Shown: piece after piece, positions 27,401 through 36,400 of the stretch
Layout of the letters: each line of letters starts with the position of its first letter
Position numbering within the stretch: the stretch's first letter is position 1
Source: Leptoclinus maculatus
Taxonomy: Eukaryota > Chordata > Actinopteri > Perciformes > Stichaeidae
Length of the DNA: 64,000 nt
Reading direction: 5' to 3'
Assembly (NCBI GenBank): GCA_032191485.1
Contig: JAVDOI010000045.1
Span: forward strand, 1,261,817-1,325,816
Notes under the pieces: generated by a model
What the model was told of the DNA's origin: nothing
Database searches by the model: none
Seen by the model: only the letters and a program-made list of their open reading frames with translations
Position numbers and translations under genes: made by a program

Positions 27401-28205
27401 CTGACCTCATGCACCTTGAAACGTCTACAGTAGTAGCTATCCCTCACATTTTCCATGGAGGGATAGAATGGCAGAGGTGATTTTGAAACTGACAAGCTGT
27501 ACAAAAGTCAAACTCATAGTGGCCAGATGTTTGGAAACTTTGTGACATGGAGGCACAGGAGTCAGGAGGTTTTCTTTTCAACCAAAAGCTGTATTTCAGC
27601 TGTAAGATGTGATCCACTTATCCTGTGCGTGCAGAGTTGCATGAGGCTGAAGCCTATTCCAGCACTCAGTGGGCGAGAGGCAGACAGGTCACTCTGTCAC
27701 ACGACTGGCCGGCGATTCAGTCAGGTTCACACATGCAGGCACTCATTTAGAAGAACAGCCACAGAGACACAGAGGGGACAATTACACCCCACACAGAACA
27801 AACCCAGCTGGCCAGAACCTTCTTGCCGTGAAGGTTACAGCGCTAACCACTGCAAGCCACCACTTACTGAATACTGTTAGAGGCCAGGTACTTTAAATGT
27901 TAATTCACACAGTGAATATATCATCAGCTGGGAGAGTGATGTTTAAAAATCCGCGCTGTGTCCGGACAATTTGAAACATAAAGATATACAAAACAAAACA
28001 TTTGCTTCATGAAATAATATTATAATTATACTACAAATGAATGAATCACTTATAATGAGCCATATAATGAAGCACTGCATCCACACAAGGCAACATATTG
28101 GCCACAGGTCATGTTTGAGGGGACCTTACACTTCATCCACTTCATACCAAAGTCACTTTACCACATACAGGTCACACAAGGCGTCTGGTCTACTTACTGG
28201 AGGTC
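1399..28205 (-). CDS. col13a1: Collagen type XIII alpha 1, exons 2-13 (partial gene)
   Basis: Collagen XIII is a type II transmembrane collagen with a short cytosolic N-terminus, one membrane segment and three collagenous domains, found at cell-matrix adhesions and neuromuscular junctions (family knowledge). Twelve exons with GT-AG junctions were read here. All except the 8-nt first one start at a Gly or Met codon in phase 0. Nearly all collagenous exons are 27 or 36 bp, typical of the COL13/23/25 family and unlike the 54-bp pattern of fibrillar collagens. The identification rests on the run SIIGPRGPP / GQPGTRGFPGFP / GPIGLDGK, on GDKG..G.PGR and GLKGQ.GEK before it, and on CG.Y.HR followed by a basic non-collagenous exon after it, all in the order I remember for human COL13A1. 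COL23A1 and COL25A1 fit less well. Exon 1 and everything after NC2 are outside what I could find. Exon coordinates are listed separately; the total is 383 coding bases. Confidence 0.9.
1500..1700 (+). repeat. Purine-rich tract upstream of NC2 exon
   Basis: About 200 bp of mostly A and G on the plus strand, hence pyrimidine-rich in col13a1 pre-mRNA, lying 40-240 nt upstream of the NC2 acceptor. Not a simple tandem repeat. Confidence 0.6.
2472..2504. repeat. (TA)n microsatellite
   Basis: An uninterrupted TA dinucleotide run of about 33 bp in the intron between the NC2 exon and the GVCGDYTHR exon. Confidence 0.95.
3194..3584. mobile_element. MITE-like element with long terminal inverted repeats
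   Basis: GTGGTTAGCCTAGCTTAGCA and the next four bases (3194-3217) are repeated exactly in inverted orientation at 3561-3584. A second imperfect inverted block follows inside: AGCTAGCCTGGCTCTG near 3228 and its complement near 3530, with 3 mismatches in about 25 bp. The ends are therefore about 70 bp long over a 391-bp element with no coding capacity. The sequence continues to about 3690 in a form I recognise from fish interspersed repeats, so the true boundaries may be wider. The transposase family is unknown. Confidence 0.72.
4656..4682 (-). CDS. col13a1: col13a1 exon, end of COL1 with cysteine (GVCGDYTHR)
   Basis: 27-bp phase-0 exon G-V-C-G-D-Y-T-H-R, with acceptor TTTTCTTCAG and donor GTATGA (weak after +4). 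It matches the human GQCGEYPHR block (from memory), where the collagenous domain gives way to NC2. The single cysteine is a candidate for interchain disulfide bonding. The exon was accepted because of splice sites plus the C-G-acidic-Y-x-H-R match. Confidence 0.87.
5113..5139 (-). CDS. col13a1: col13a1 exon, COL1 domain (GEPGPKGEK)
   Basis: 27-bp phase-0 exon G-E-P-G-P-K-G-E-K, with acceptor TTTCTCTTCTAG and donor GTGAGA. It matches the human GPQGQKGEK block in position and in its GEK end. The 97-bp intron upstream is the shortest in this part of the gene. Confidence 0.91.
5237..5263 (-). CDS. col13a1: col13a1 exon, COL1 domain (GQRGVKGLP)
   Basis: 27-bp phase-0 exon G-Q-R-G-V-K-G-L-P, with acceptor TTGTTTTTCAG and consensus donor GTAAGT. 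By position it replaces the human GLTGPPGQP block, with little sequence identity apart from the glycines. Only 97 bp of intron separate it from the next exon. Confidence 0.88.
6312..6500 (+). repeat. Teleost interspersed repeat, SINE-like, copy 1
   Basis: This starts AAATGGACTGTATTTGTAT, followed by CCACTCAAAGC, ATTCACCCATTCACACC and CCCATCAGGACTAACTAA. The same ordered blocks recur at 50701-50955, so this is a dispersed family. The copy lacks the tRNA-like end seen in copy 2. It is intronic in col13a1, 0.3 kb from an exon. Confidence 0.65.
6814..6840 (-). CDS. col13a1: col13a1 exon, COL1 domain (GQNGPKGDM)
   Basis: 27-bp phase-0 exon G-Q-N-G-P-K-G-D-M with donor GTAAGC. The acceptor is TTCACACAG, purine-containing and moderate. 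It corresponds to GHPGPKGDM in the human protein (from memory). It lies about 0.3 kb from the next upstream exon, the closest spacing before the pair at 5.1-5.3 kb. Confidence 0.91.
7135..7161 (-). CDS. col13a1: col13a1 exon, COL1 domain (GPIGLDGKS)
   Basis: 27-bp phase-0 exon G-P-I-G-L-D-G-K-S, with acceptor CTCTTATCCTAG and donor GTGAGT. Eight of nine residues match the human GPIGLDGKP block (from memory). The final Ser codon TCT is inferred from the position of the donor. Confidence 0.92.
8193..8228 (-). CDS. col13a1: col13a1 exon, COL1 domain (GQPGTRGFPGFP)
   Basis: 36-bp phase-0 exon with triplets GQP GTR GFP GFP, identical to the human COL13A1 segment as I recall it. The acceptor is TTCTCTTCAG and the donor GTAAGT. 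Together with the preceding GPRGPP and following GPIGLDGK exons this gives the strongest run of conservation in the window. Confidence 0.94.
8229..10320. other. col13a1 intron without recognisable features
   Basis: AT-rich sequence with a short (TA)n near 8860 and scattered A/T runs. I see no exon, repeat family or RNA gene in it. Confidence 0.5.
10321..10371 (-). CDS. col13a1: col13a1 exon with triple-helix interruption (GLSIIG)
   Basis: 51-bp phase-0 exon encoding GAPGEPGLSIIGPRGPP. The Gly-X-Y register is broken once: G-L-S-I-I-G has four residues between glycines. An interruption with the same SII core followed by GPRGPP is present in human COL13A1 (GMSIIGPRGPP, from memory) and is the best single diagnostic of the gene. 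The acceptor ends ATCGATAG and the donor is GTAAGT. The length is 51 rather than 54 bp because of the interruption. Confidence 0.94.
10372..13221. other. col13a1 intron without recognisable features
   Basis: Unremarkable intronic sequence. A C14 run occurs at 11086-11099. No further collagen exon with both splice sites was found. Confidence 0.5.
13222..13248 (-). CDS. col13a1: col13a1 exon, COL1 domain (GLKGQAGEK)
   Basis: 27-bp phase-0 exon encoding G-L-K-G-Q-A-G-E-K, with acceptor GATCCCAG and consensus donor GTAAGT. It matches the GLKGQPGEK block I recall from mammalian COL13A1 with one change. Lys/Glu triplets of this kind (KGE, GEK) are typical electrostatic stabilisers of the triple helix. 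Confidence 0.91.
13660..13960 (+). mobile_element. Non-LTR retrotransposon 3' fragment (probable)
   Basis: The plus strand reads a short degraded peptide with TFKLDYFISMHDLKKRIKDY and a stop. It is followed by about 170 bp of 3'-UTR-like sequence with GCTGCCGTCTTATCCAGGAC and a terminal GGTAAAGTAAAGG. This resembles the end of ORF2 plus 3' UTR of Rex/L2-type fish LINEs, where a 'GCTGCCGTCTTGGCCAGG...AAATAAAGG' end is usual (from memory). It is 5'-truncated and old, and oriented opposite to col13a1. Confidence 0.45.
15566..15931. mobile_element. MITE-like element with GGCTGGGTATCG inverted ends
   Basis: GGCTGGGTATCG at 15566-15577 is matched exactly by its reverse complement at 15920-15931. 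The 366-bp interval has no coding potential. Elements with GGCTGGGTATCG ends are frequent in fish introns. A target-site duplication is not obvious. The element sits in the intron between the GLKGQAGEK and GDKGNMGIPGRR exons, 0.1 kb from the latter. Confidence 0.6.
16041..16076 (-). CDS. col13a1: col13a1 exon, COL1 domain (GDKGNMGIPGRR)
   Basis: 36-bp phase-0 exon with four Gly-X-Y triplets, G-D-K-G-N-M-G-I-P-G-R-R, and donor GTGAGT. The acceptor ends GGTCAATAG and has a poor pyrimidine tract, so it is a relatively weak 3' splice site. The charged GDKG and GRR triplets correspond to GDKGAIGMPGR in the human protein from memory. Confidence 0.9.
16660..16765 (+). repeat. Fragment of dispersed repeat (AACCCAAACTGATCTTTTCC)
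   Basis: The stretch TTTTAACCCAAACTGATC, then TTTTCCTAACCTAACCAAG, is a phrase I know from many fish introns, but I cannot name the family. No ends could be defined. Confidence 0.35.
18199..18270. repeat. (AC)n microsatellite
   Basis: A perfect 72-bp dinucleotide run. A second (AC)n run of 32 bp follows at 18400-18431. Confidence 0.97.
18400..18431. repeat. (AC)n microsatellite
   Basis: A perfect 32-bp dinucleotide run, 130 bp from the longer one. Confidence 0.95.
21060..21077 (+). repeat. G18 homopolymer
   Basis: Eighteen consecutive G on the plus strand, the longest G/C run in the window. It lies inside sequence that resembles fragments near 17755 (GAAAGTCCTGTTTGTTTGAC) and near 20959 (GAAAGTCCTGTGTTTGTTGG), suggesting a dispersed repeat. 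Confidence 0.9.
21759..21785 (-). CDS. col13a1: col13a1 exon, COL1 domain (GPPGRAGFP)
   Basis: 27-bp phase-0 exon encoding three Gly-X-Y triplets, G-P-P-G-R-A-G-F-P. The acceptor is CTTTTCTCAG and the donor is GTAACT (not the strongest). It aligns by position with the GPTGRPGLP block of human COL13A1 as I remember it. The 6.4-kb intron before it contains the GA/TC tandem array. Confidence 0.87.
22425..25268. repeat. 2.85-kb GA/TC-rich minisatellite array
   Basis: Tandem units of roughly 32-46 bp. Each has the core GACTGAAACAT followed by (T/A)GA(A/G)AGAGACAGAGAGAGA and then CAAA or CACC, some with extra GATAGATAGACA inserts. The plus strand is almost entirely purine apart from the cores. A segment of about 1 kb is duplicated in tandem: landmarks such as GACAAATACTG (23133, 24125) and GAGTGACAG (23229, 24221) repeat at an offset of 990-992 bp, and the match runs from about 22.9 to 23.9 kb against 23.9 to 24.9 kb. 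The array sits in the intron between the microexon and the next exon of col13a1. A small degenerate outlier lies at 25360-25389. No unit contains a stop triplet on the minus strand, so all three frames are open by composition. Confidence 0.97.
25448..26260. mobile_element. Possible non-autonomous DNA transposon (hAT-like ends)
   Basis: The left end reads CGGCCCGAGGCATAAGCAAA then CTAAGTGGCCCCC. The right end carries GGGCCCCTTGGCAGCATTTA then GCTTAGGGCCCC, which in reverse complement resembles the left end only loosely. The 'CGGCCCGAGGCATA...CTAAGCGG' phrase is one I associate with fish hAT-type elements. There is no transposase. The boundaries are approximate. Confidence 0.3.
26261..28197. 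other. Intron preceding the col13a1 exon at 21.8 kb, 5' part
   Basis: No exon or repeat family recognised. It contains a small perfect 9-bp stem hairpin at 27116-27136 (CTAATGGAA / TTCCATTAG, loop ACA) of no clear meaning. Confidence 0.45.
28198..28205 (-). CDS. col13a1: col13a1 microexon (8 nt), first exon seen in window
   Basis: The minus strand reads (CT)n-TTTGTCTTGCAG, then GACCTCCA, then GTAAGTAG. This is an excellent polypyrimidine tract, an AG acceptor and a consensus donor around only 8 nt. If the upstream exon ends in G, the codons are G|GA CCT CCA = Gly-Pro-Pro, and the frame then enters the next exon at phase 0. In human COL13A1 the collagenous domain begins C-N-C-P-P-G-P-P-G, which fits a GPP unit here. 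The exon is too short to be found by ORF or homology tools. The call rests on the splice signals and the frame. Confidence 0.72.
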
Positions 28206-31200
28206 CTGCAAGACAAAGAGAGAGAGAGAGAGAGAACGCCTTTAGATTTATACAACATAGATTACATACAGACAGTCTGAATATGTCAAATGCCATGCTT
28301 AGGATTGGTTCATAGTGTATTCAATGCTGTGAACGGGGCCACTGAGCTGTCGGCCCACTTTCTGCCCAGAACGCCTCGTTTCCACATTGTTTTGTTTTGT
28401 GTCCGAGATCCTGTTTAGTACACAGTGTATAGTACACTTGTATGCCCCCTAGTGTTCAACACAAGGAAATATATCTCTCTGCAGATGGATAGAAATGCTA
28501 CTGCAGATGTGGGAGATTTGGTCCGTTTTTCGTCTTCCAATAGACGAGTCACATTCATGCATTTTTTCCCAAGTGAGAAGTTTGACAGCACATTTAGCTA
28601 GCATTGGTAGCATGCTAGCTGTGTAACATATAGAGTGTAGGCATAGTAGTTCATACGTCTTTAAACAAAATATTTCAAAAACTAGTTTAATATGCGACGA
28701 CCTTTTCACTTTCGTCAATCAGTTATTAATTCTCTAATTAGCATAGAATGCTAAATTCATGTGGCACACGGTCTGCTGCGAAAGTTGTAATTTTTCAACG
28801 TACAACGGCAAATTCTTGACCAAAAAAAAAGTTTAAGCAAACACAGCGATGATCATCTTGCATACATATGAAGAGCTATGCGTTAATGAGTCGTAAGTGT
28901 CTGGGGCCTCGAGCAGGTTTCCTTCTATTTCCAGAAATAGTCTTTGCAGCCTCTATCTTTTCGGTTCATTACTAACTGATGTGTTTTATCTGCTTCTTCA
29001 AATAAGAACAAGACACTAGGAATTATTCACATACACAGCCTGGCTGGGCCGTGTCTACAAAGACACGTCATGTTCAATCATCGAGACATGAACCACAGTA
29101 TCAATTTCAGAATTTTAGGGGTCTCGATCACCGCGCATCTAAAAAGCTCCACGTGTTGTCCCCTGGGACTGCCACAGTGAAACCTGAAAACCGCCCACCA
29201 ATCAATCCTGGGATTGATGGGAGGGAGATGCCAGACGAACAGAAGAGCAGAATCCTTCCTCGAGCTATTTCCACAACATCCGGTCCAAAGTAAGTCAAGC
29301 CAAGTTGCCCCAAGCAGTATCACTTTGGTGGAGCCCTGAGATACGTGAAATCCTCTCATATAAAAGACTCAAATGTCATGTGAATTTATTGAGTGTTTGG
29401 TTTTATTATCATCTCCAGACAGGGAAACCTTATCAAAAACTCCACCCTGTTTATTTCAGATCGTATTTGGCTCAGAAACTCTCATCAAAAACACATGTGA
29501 GGGACAGTCAGCCCGTAGAATAGACTTTTCACAGGGACCAGTACGCTTCCCCTTGACCTTATCGTGAGCACAATGAGGTCACCGGACAAAATCAATTACT
29601 GCTGAATCCAGACAAGGGCCACAAAAGATGCTGTTACGTCAATCACAGCAAGGTGGGGAAAACCACTAATGGCAAATCTCTCCTGTGAAAGGTCGAATCA
29701 AATCCCCTGCTTCATCTTCTGAGCAGGTTTATTACGTCTGCTCCTCAGACTGCTCAATTCCATTCGTTCACTTTGTACTCGTATAAAAGGAAAATACACA
29801 GTTAAGGGGAGGAAGGGGTTCTATAGACAACTCAAATAGGTCAAAAGTAGGAGTTGAGATCTGTAGTGTCAAAAGATGTCATGAATGTTACTTTAATATC
29901 CCCAACCCGAGGAAAGGACGCAGCTTTAAGAGAGGCTCGGCATGGAGGGTTTCATAACACTGACCAGAGGGAGTGGAGAAGATCCTCAAGTCCCCAAGGA
30001 TGGTTTGACTTGAGCAGAAACATCTCAGAGTAACCCATGATGCAGTCACAGCAGTCATGGGGTTCTTGTAGTGATTTGATTAATAATTTGTCATTTTGTA
30101 TATTTTGGGCCGATCCCATCACAAAGACACGAAAGTGCTTCACAGTGAAACTGCTGGTAATGTTTATTTGCAAGTCATCTCTCGCTGGTTTTAGCTTGAA
30201 CTTGACAAAATCCAACACCAATATTATCTATTTCACAGTTAACGGGAATGGTTGCAGTCGTCACAACCTCAGACTTTACCTGACCTGGTCCTCTAACTTG
30301 TATCCATGTTTTAGTTATCTCCATGATCATTTATTCACTCGGGACCTTACAAAGGCCAAAATTACCTTACAGAAATGGAAAAGAGCAAGTTGCTACCCAT
30401 TCATTTCAATGGAAATCCTGATAGTAGCTTTGCCGCCCAGCCTGGCTGCAGTGGCCGACTTGGACCATTCCACAGGAAGTCAAAGACGGTCAGGTTAACC
30501 CAAAACTTTGGTCCAAGATGAGATTTCTTTCCTGCTAACCTGCCTGACCCTATAACTGCCATAGAATACGGGTATTTGCAAATTGGCCTCAGAAGATGAT
30601 CCCAATGATTATATCTTTCTGATTATGAGTTTAATACATTTGCTTTTGATATTCGTGTCTCCCACAGAATCAATCCATTCAAAGTCATCCGTCCCTTTTA
30701 CCTCGCGCAGTCATTTCTGCGTTTGCTGCTCCCAGTGTGAGGCCTGTATTCCTTCATTAAATAACTGTAACTTTGATCTTACATTACTTGTTACACGATA
30801 CAAGCACCCACAATCTTATCATATGTAAGGTCTCTGTTATGAGATGAGATCCGCTTTATTCCGTTTTTAGTTGCAGGGCATGACTGTTCCAGTCACTCCT
30901 GCAGTTGTCATCCACTCCCTAAAGGGTAAGCTTAGACCTTCTTTGAATGCAACCGTGGGGAAAGCAAACATGGAAGCAAGATTCCTCTGGCATTCTGGGC
31001 CTGCCATCACATCCTGTTGGCTCGGATCACTCAACCAAGGGACATACTGCAGAGCACCTTGATCCAAAGGCACTTTGGGAGGCCTGGGGGAAGGGGGTTC
31101 AAATATAGCGCATGAAGTGGCGCCTGGAGCGGGGCCACTGAAGCAACAGCTTTACATGCAACAAGCAGCGGGCACAACATGAAACAAACGTTACACTCAT

Positions 31201-32345
31201 AAACACACACACACACTAAAAGGGATTTTGCTTGACTGCATTGATGTCATTGCTGTCAAACTATTGCAGACACCTGTTGTTTCTGCTTATGTAACGGCAC
31301 TAGTTAGACTTGGCTGGAAATAGAGATCTAATATTGGATGCCAACATGCATAGTCATGGGCGTTCCCTTCTCCTGCTCCTATTGGAGGCAGTCATCTACT
31401 CAACACTGACTTTAGCATGTTTTCAAAGCAATTATGCAGCCTAGGATGCATAGGACACTTTGCTATATATAGCAAAAACTAACAATGAGTAAGCTCAACT
31501 CTTAGTACTAGAATACTTTCATCTCTGCATTTGCAAGAATTATTAACCTTCAAATCAACCATTGTATTGGCCCCTATATAGTCAACTTGATTTACAAAGA
31601 TTAAACTGGTGTGGTGGGAAGGTGGGCTGCCATCTTGAGACAATCGCTGTCCCACATGATACAGAAATAACCTGTGGAATTTCAGTTCTGAAAATATCCA
31701 GATCCAAACCCACCACAGCCTCCTCATTGACCCCTGCTCTCTCGGATTCCCCTGCTTCTCCGGTTGCCCTTGTAAACACACAGCAGCAGCCGGTGCAAAT
31801 GTTTTGGTTGCCAGGCTTCCATTTTGGGGAGCACCAAAGACAGATTCAAGGAAATACTGTTTTTCAGACTACACTGGGAGACGATTGAAAGATAGGACAT
31901 TTAAAAGCAGATGGAAACATCATACGATGGTCCACTGGAGGGCGTCTCAGCGGCCTGCTGCGAGGTCAACAACTGTTGAGCTGAACATTGAGGCTAACGC
32001 AGACAGGAAGTCTTCTTTTTAAAGATTGCCCTCCAATGTGACACATAGGAGTGCTCCAAAAACGACTCATGCGCTTTCATGTTTCTGTTACAGTACGTCA
32101 TGGTTAAATTTGGATTATTAAAACTCTTTCGTAAGGTTAGGGGAAGATCATCCGCACCGTTAACACTGACACGCCTGTATTACGTAGGGAGTTACAGATC
32201 ATAATTCCTCTATAATATCTACGTATATATTGCTGTGAAACAAAGATTACATTTGAACACATTTTTAATATGTTATAATTTACCTTCGCCCAATACTCAT
32301 TTCTACCGAATAGAGCTTGGAGGCGTCATAATGCATCCTTAAAGG
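28206..32345. other. Presumed col13a1 intron 1, proximal part; no exon seen
   Basis: This starts with the (AG)n tract at 28218-28234 that forms the microexon's polypyrimidine tract in the transcript. No exon with a membrane segment, coiled coil or Cys-x-Cys-Pro-Pro-Gly end was found on the minus strand, and no recognisable gene on the plus strand. Confidence 0.45.
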
Positions 32346-32389
32346 TAACGTTAACGTTAACGTTAATGTTAACGTTAACGTTAACGTTA
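32346..32389. repeat. Self-complementary (AACGTT)n hexamer repeat
   Basis: About seven copies of AACGTT with a single T-for-C change in the middle (TTAATG). Each unit is its own reverse complement, so the whole 44 bp is a near-perfect palindrome able to fold on either strand. Each unit carries a CpG. Confidence 0.9.
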
Positions 32390-33404
32390 GCTGTTTGCTC
32401 CGATATTTAGCCGAGCAGGACTGCACCGCACACCGGCTGCAAACAGCTAACCTTAACTTGCTCTCATCCTGCTGATTACAACACAGAATTGTTGTTCACA
32501 TTGTAGCACCACAGATGTGCAGTAGCGATCAGGCAGGTTGTGTAAATCGGGTAGCAAGTGACGTATCAGATTGGTGAATAGACTTGCGTACTCGACGGTA
32601 CCCGCTTCAGCATTTTAGGCTGTATCGAAGGCATTTCCAATACTAGTATCAGAACAACTCTAAAAGAAACCATACAGGCTCAGCAAGATAGCCCAGATAT
32701 CCTTCACTGCAGCTACATTCCCCAGCTCCTCTAGATGGGGTCAGACATGCCCGGCAAACCTCCAAAGGCATCATGATCAGAGACTATACTGGTTGCAACA
32801 ATGATCTACTCTCACAAATAAAAAGAGTTCTGTGTTTGGAGTTACAAAGCTAATAACCAAGTGCAAAGCATGAACAACTCTGACAAAGTGAGAGTTTAGG
32901 TGGTATGTGGCTTTCTGCAGGACCAGTAAGGCACACCTCATCCTTTATGAACAAATCAAACAGCGTGGCCCAATAAGGAGCCTGATGAATTGTGCAGGTG
33001 GTGTGAGGTGAGTTTGAGGTCTATGTCCACATTATGCAATAAAAGAAACCTGAATCCCCCTTCATGTCAAAGGTCTCAGTTAGACATATGGTGACAGGAC
33101 AGTGACAGGCCTGTTTGCATTGTCAGCAGAGCATATTCACCGACCTTCACAGCCATGCATTAATCATTGGGCTCTGAATCGTTGAAAAGGAAAAGATGAC
33201 TACGCTATGTAAATTCACTTTCACACTTCAAGGGTTTTCAGCTGCAGTTGTGCAAACAGTGGAGGGGATTTACTGAGGGGTGTGTCTATCAGAGGATACA
33301 ACTAAATGAACTTTTGCACCCCACTCATGGTGAGGAGAAACGCCTCCACATCTTACTGAGAGCTGGAAAAATCTCTCTTTTTTTTTTTAAATGTCATGCC
33401 TTTT

Positions 33405-33442
<38 letters not shown>

Positions 33443-36400
33443 TTGTGTTTACATGACTTTTGGAGACATTACATTGACTTACATTCATTTCCTGGAGACT
33501 TACCCTAACCATAACCATAACTAATCCTAACCCTCACCCTTATGTAGAAGACAGCTCAGCCATTCCCACAGAGCACTTATAGCTCTGTTGCCTTGTAAAA
33601 CATGAAGTCATAGTTTTAAAGCTTCTTTGGCTCTATGCTAACTTGATGTCTTGCTATAAAAAAATTTCAAATGTGAAGAAAAGAGGAGCGTGCTATGAAA
33701 AGACTGTCTCTAATACTGCTGAAAGGCCACTAGTACACTGAATGACAGCACTGTGGCTGTCGGACAGAGGGTGAACCTGCACCTCCAGTCAAACTTCCTA
33801 CATGTTATTCACTTTGAAGATTGAGGTTCATAGCCAGGGAAGAATTTTGCATCTATAATCTCTTTTGGATATGACACCCTCAGAGCTCAGACTGTGGAGC
33901 CAATGTGCTTTAGGGTGGGGAACAACATGCTGCTCGCACTGATGAAATCTCCATGTGCAGACTGTAAAAGTATCGTTTTGCAGGATATCTGATGCATTAA
34001 ATGAATAAGAGGCCAGATAATCTGCCCTGTTTTACACAAACAACCTCTAATTCCATCAAACTCTACCGCAGCTGTTTATGTCATCTCATTCCCGTCAATC
34101 CATGAATGGGAAAAATGTGTTTGTTTTGTTATCAATGCCAAATCATTTTGTAGAGAGACTGGAATATTTTCCAACAGGCATTAAACCACAAAAAAAACCA
34201 CTAAACTGGGGATTAAATAATTACACAGCAGAGCACTACAAAAATGGCATTGTGCCTTTGCCAGGAGAGCTGCTATTAACCTGACTCAACAATTATTCTC
34301 TGAAATTGCTCTCAGGAGGATGAAAACACATGTATTAAGAAACTTCCAGTGCTCCACTCTAGTCTGGACAGAAGACAAGCTTCCTAATGCAATGCATGGC
34401 CACGGGTGGGACTGAAGTAGCATATAAATCAAATCAGAGGAACCTGACTTTCCTCGTGAACTACTGTTAGGATTTACTGACAATTTGAGCAAATATGACA
34501 AAAAAAAGTCATTTTTATTAAAATGACCAAATGCAGCTTTAAGTGCTCATAAAAGTTAAGTGATGAAAGACACAGTATATTTACTTTATATACATATGTC
34601 CTCTAAATCATCCAAGTGCATTAGCTTCACGTTCTTGTACAATAAACACTTCACTCAGAGCTTGGGAAGCTAGTAAAGCCCCGGGTCTATCATTAGGAAA
34701 TTAGGCTGAACATCAGTGCCGCGGGGTACACGGTTACATTTCCTTGACTCGCTAATTCATCTAACCACTAGAAATGCACAGTCAGGGCCTTTCTGCAAAA
34801 GGCCAGAGCTTTTAATGAGCCTGTTGCCCCAGCTCCTTTTCATTGACTTAATGCGGGGTTGCATTCAGGGGCACTGAGGGTTTATTCAAGTTCTGCTTTT
34901 GAACACGGGTGATCTGCTGTTAGGCCTCGGGGCAGGAATTAGCGGGACACAAAAGATCTGTGAAAGGAAACAAACTGTTTGACTTTCCAAGTAGAGGGGT
35001 CTGAGGTTTAGGTCAGCTGGTTCACAGCAAAGCAGAGAGGGAGAATACGGGATGCCGGTGGATAATTGAGAGCAACAAATAATCAAAAAGAGGAAGACCT
35101 TAAGACAGAGTCCGAGACAGACGCTCTTTAAATAGTGAGTGATTATGTGGGAGAAAACCTGGACAAATTCACAGAGTGGAAACAAAGGAAGATCAGGACA
35201 GAGGCACCGGAACAAGGCTTCTTCTCGACGCCTTCGGCTAGGATGCGACCACCTCCCACACTGTAACCCAAGAGGGCCCCTTTGCTGTGAAATAACCTTC
35301 AAAAGTCCACGGGCCCCTGTCATGAAAACCAATATGTCATCCAGCTCGCGCTTCCTTTGCTCGATGTCACCAGCTTAACGGAAGAGAGAGACAGAGGAGT
35401 GTTTGGAAACGGAGATTGCAGTTGCAATTCATCTGCTTTGAGTTTAACAGATTGATTCAAACTGTGCGCTTTGGAGCTGTGGGCGTGGCGGGTGGATGTC
35501 TGAGGTGGGAGAGGAAGTGAAAGGTTCTCTGGGTTGGAGAGGCTTTAACAGGCAGAAGCTGTGCCAAAAAGGAAGTTCTACTGAAGAGACGGGGATCTCA
35601 GGCCATTCAAGCGTAAACAGACTTGACATGTTTAGGAAAAATGATGCCAAGTGTCTGTCTTCATTTTCTATTGTCTGCTAAAGATTAATATGTTTGGATT
35701 ATTTGTAATGCGTCCTTCTCTAAATGGATAACGCAGCCTTCACCTGATGTTTCAATGACTTCTTTCACACGACAGAGAGTTAAAGCTACCGTATCTTTAG
35801 TAAACGTAAACGTAGTGGTATTTGCTCAGACTGTCACAGTATCAGTTTACTCCTGAAGGCATTCATATTTGATCAGCGCTGCCTCGTCTGAGAGTCTGAT
35901 CAGAGTTCACGAGCTTCACCATCAGTGATTGAGTCTGAGTCCTCCGCTCTGATTGGTTGTTTTTCTTCAGGTGTGGCGGAATCCAAATGCACTAAAAGGA
36001 GGCAGAGGAACCTAATCTCATGTACCGCTGTCAGGGTACAGTGAGCAAATATGACAAGAAGTTATTTTTATTAGAGTAAAGAAGAAGTTGGACATTTTAT
36101 ATAAATAAACTAGAGCGATAGAGAAGAAGTAAAATACATTGAACAAATGAGATACATTGTGTATCTTGTGTATTTAACGGTCTGACAGACAGTTTGGGTC
36201 ACAAGCCTTTCAGCCCCTTTCAGACTTTTCCTAAATGTGTTTTTTGATGTTGTCTGAAGCCTAGAAGCTCCTAAAATAAAACACACAAGAACACAAAAAC
36301 TATAAAGTGGATAAACAAGAAAACAGACTAACATTCAGTGTTGGATCTATTTTACAAAGATGCAGCCGCTCCACGCTGCATTACAAAGCTTCTGACTGAC

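Noticed and set aside
31722..31770. Additional collagen exon on the minus strand (GQPEKQGNPREQG)
   Set aside because: Glycines occur every six residues with Glu or Arg where the intermediate Gly should be, and no good donor follows. It may be chance or a dead exon.
34886..35332. 148-codon minus-strand frame with a hydrophobic segment as col13a1 exon 1
   Set aside because: It contains SRRRREE and a hydrophobic stretch in the wrong order for a collagen XIII N-terminus, and no CxCPPG-type end or suitable donor.
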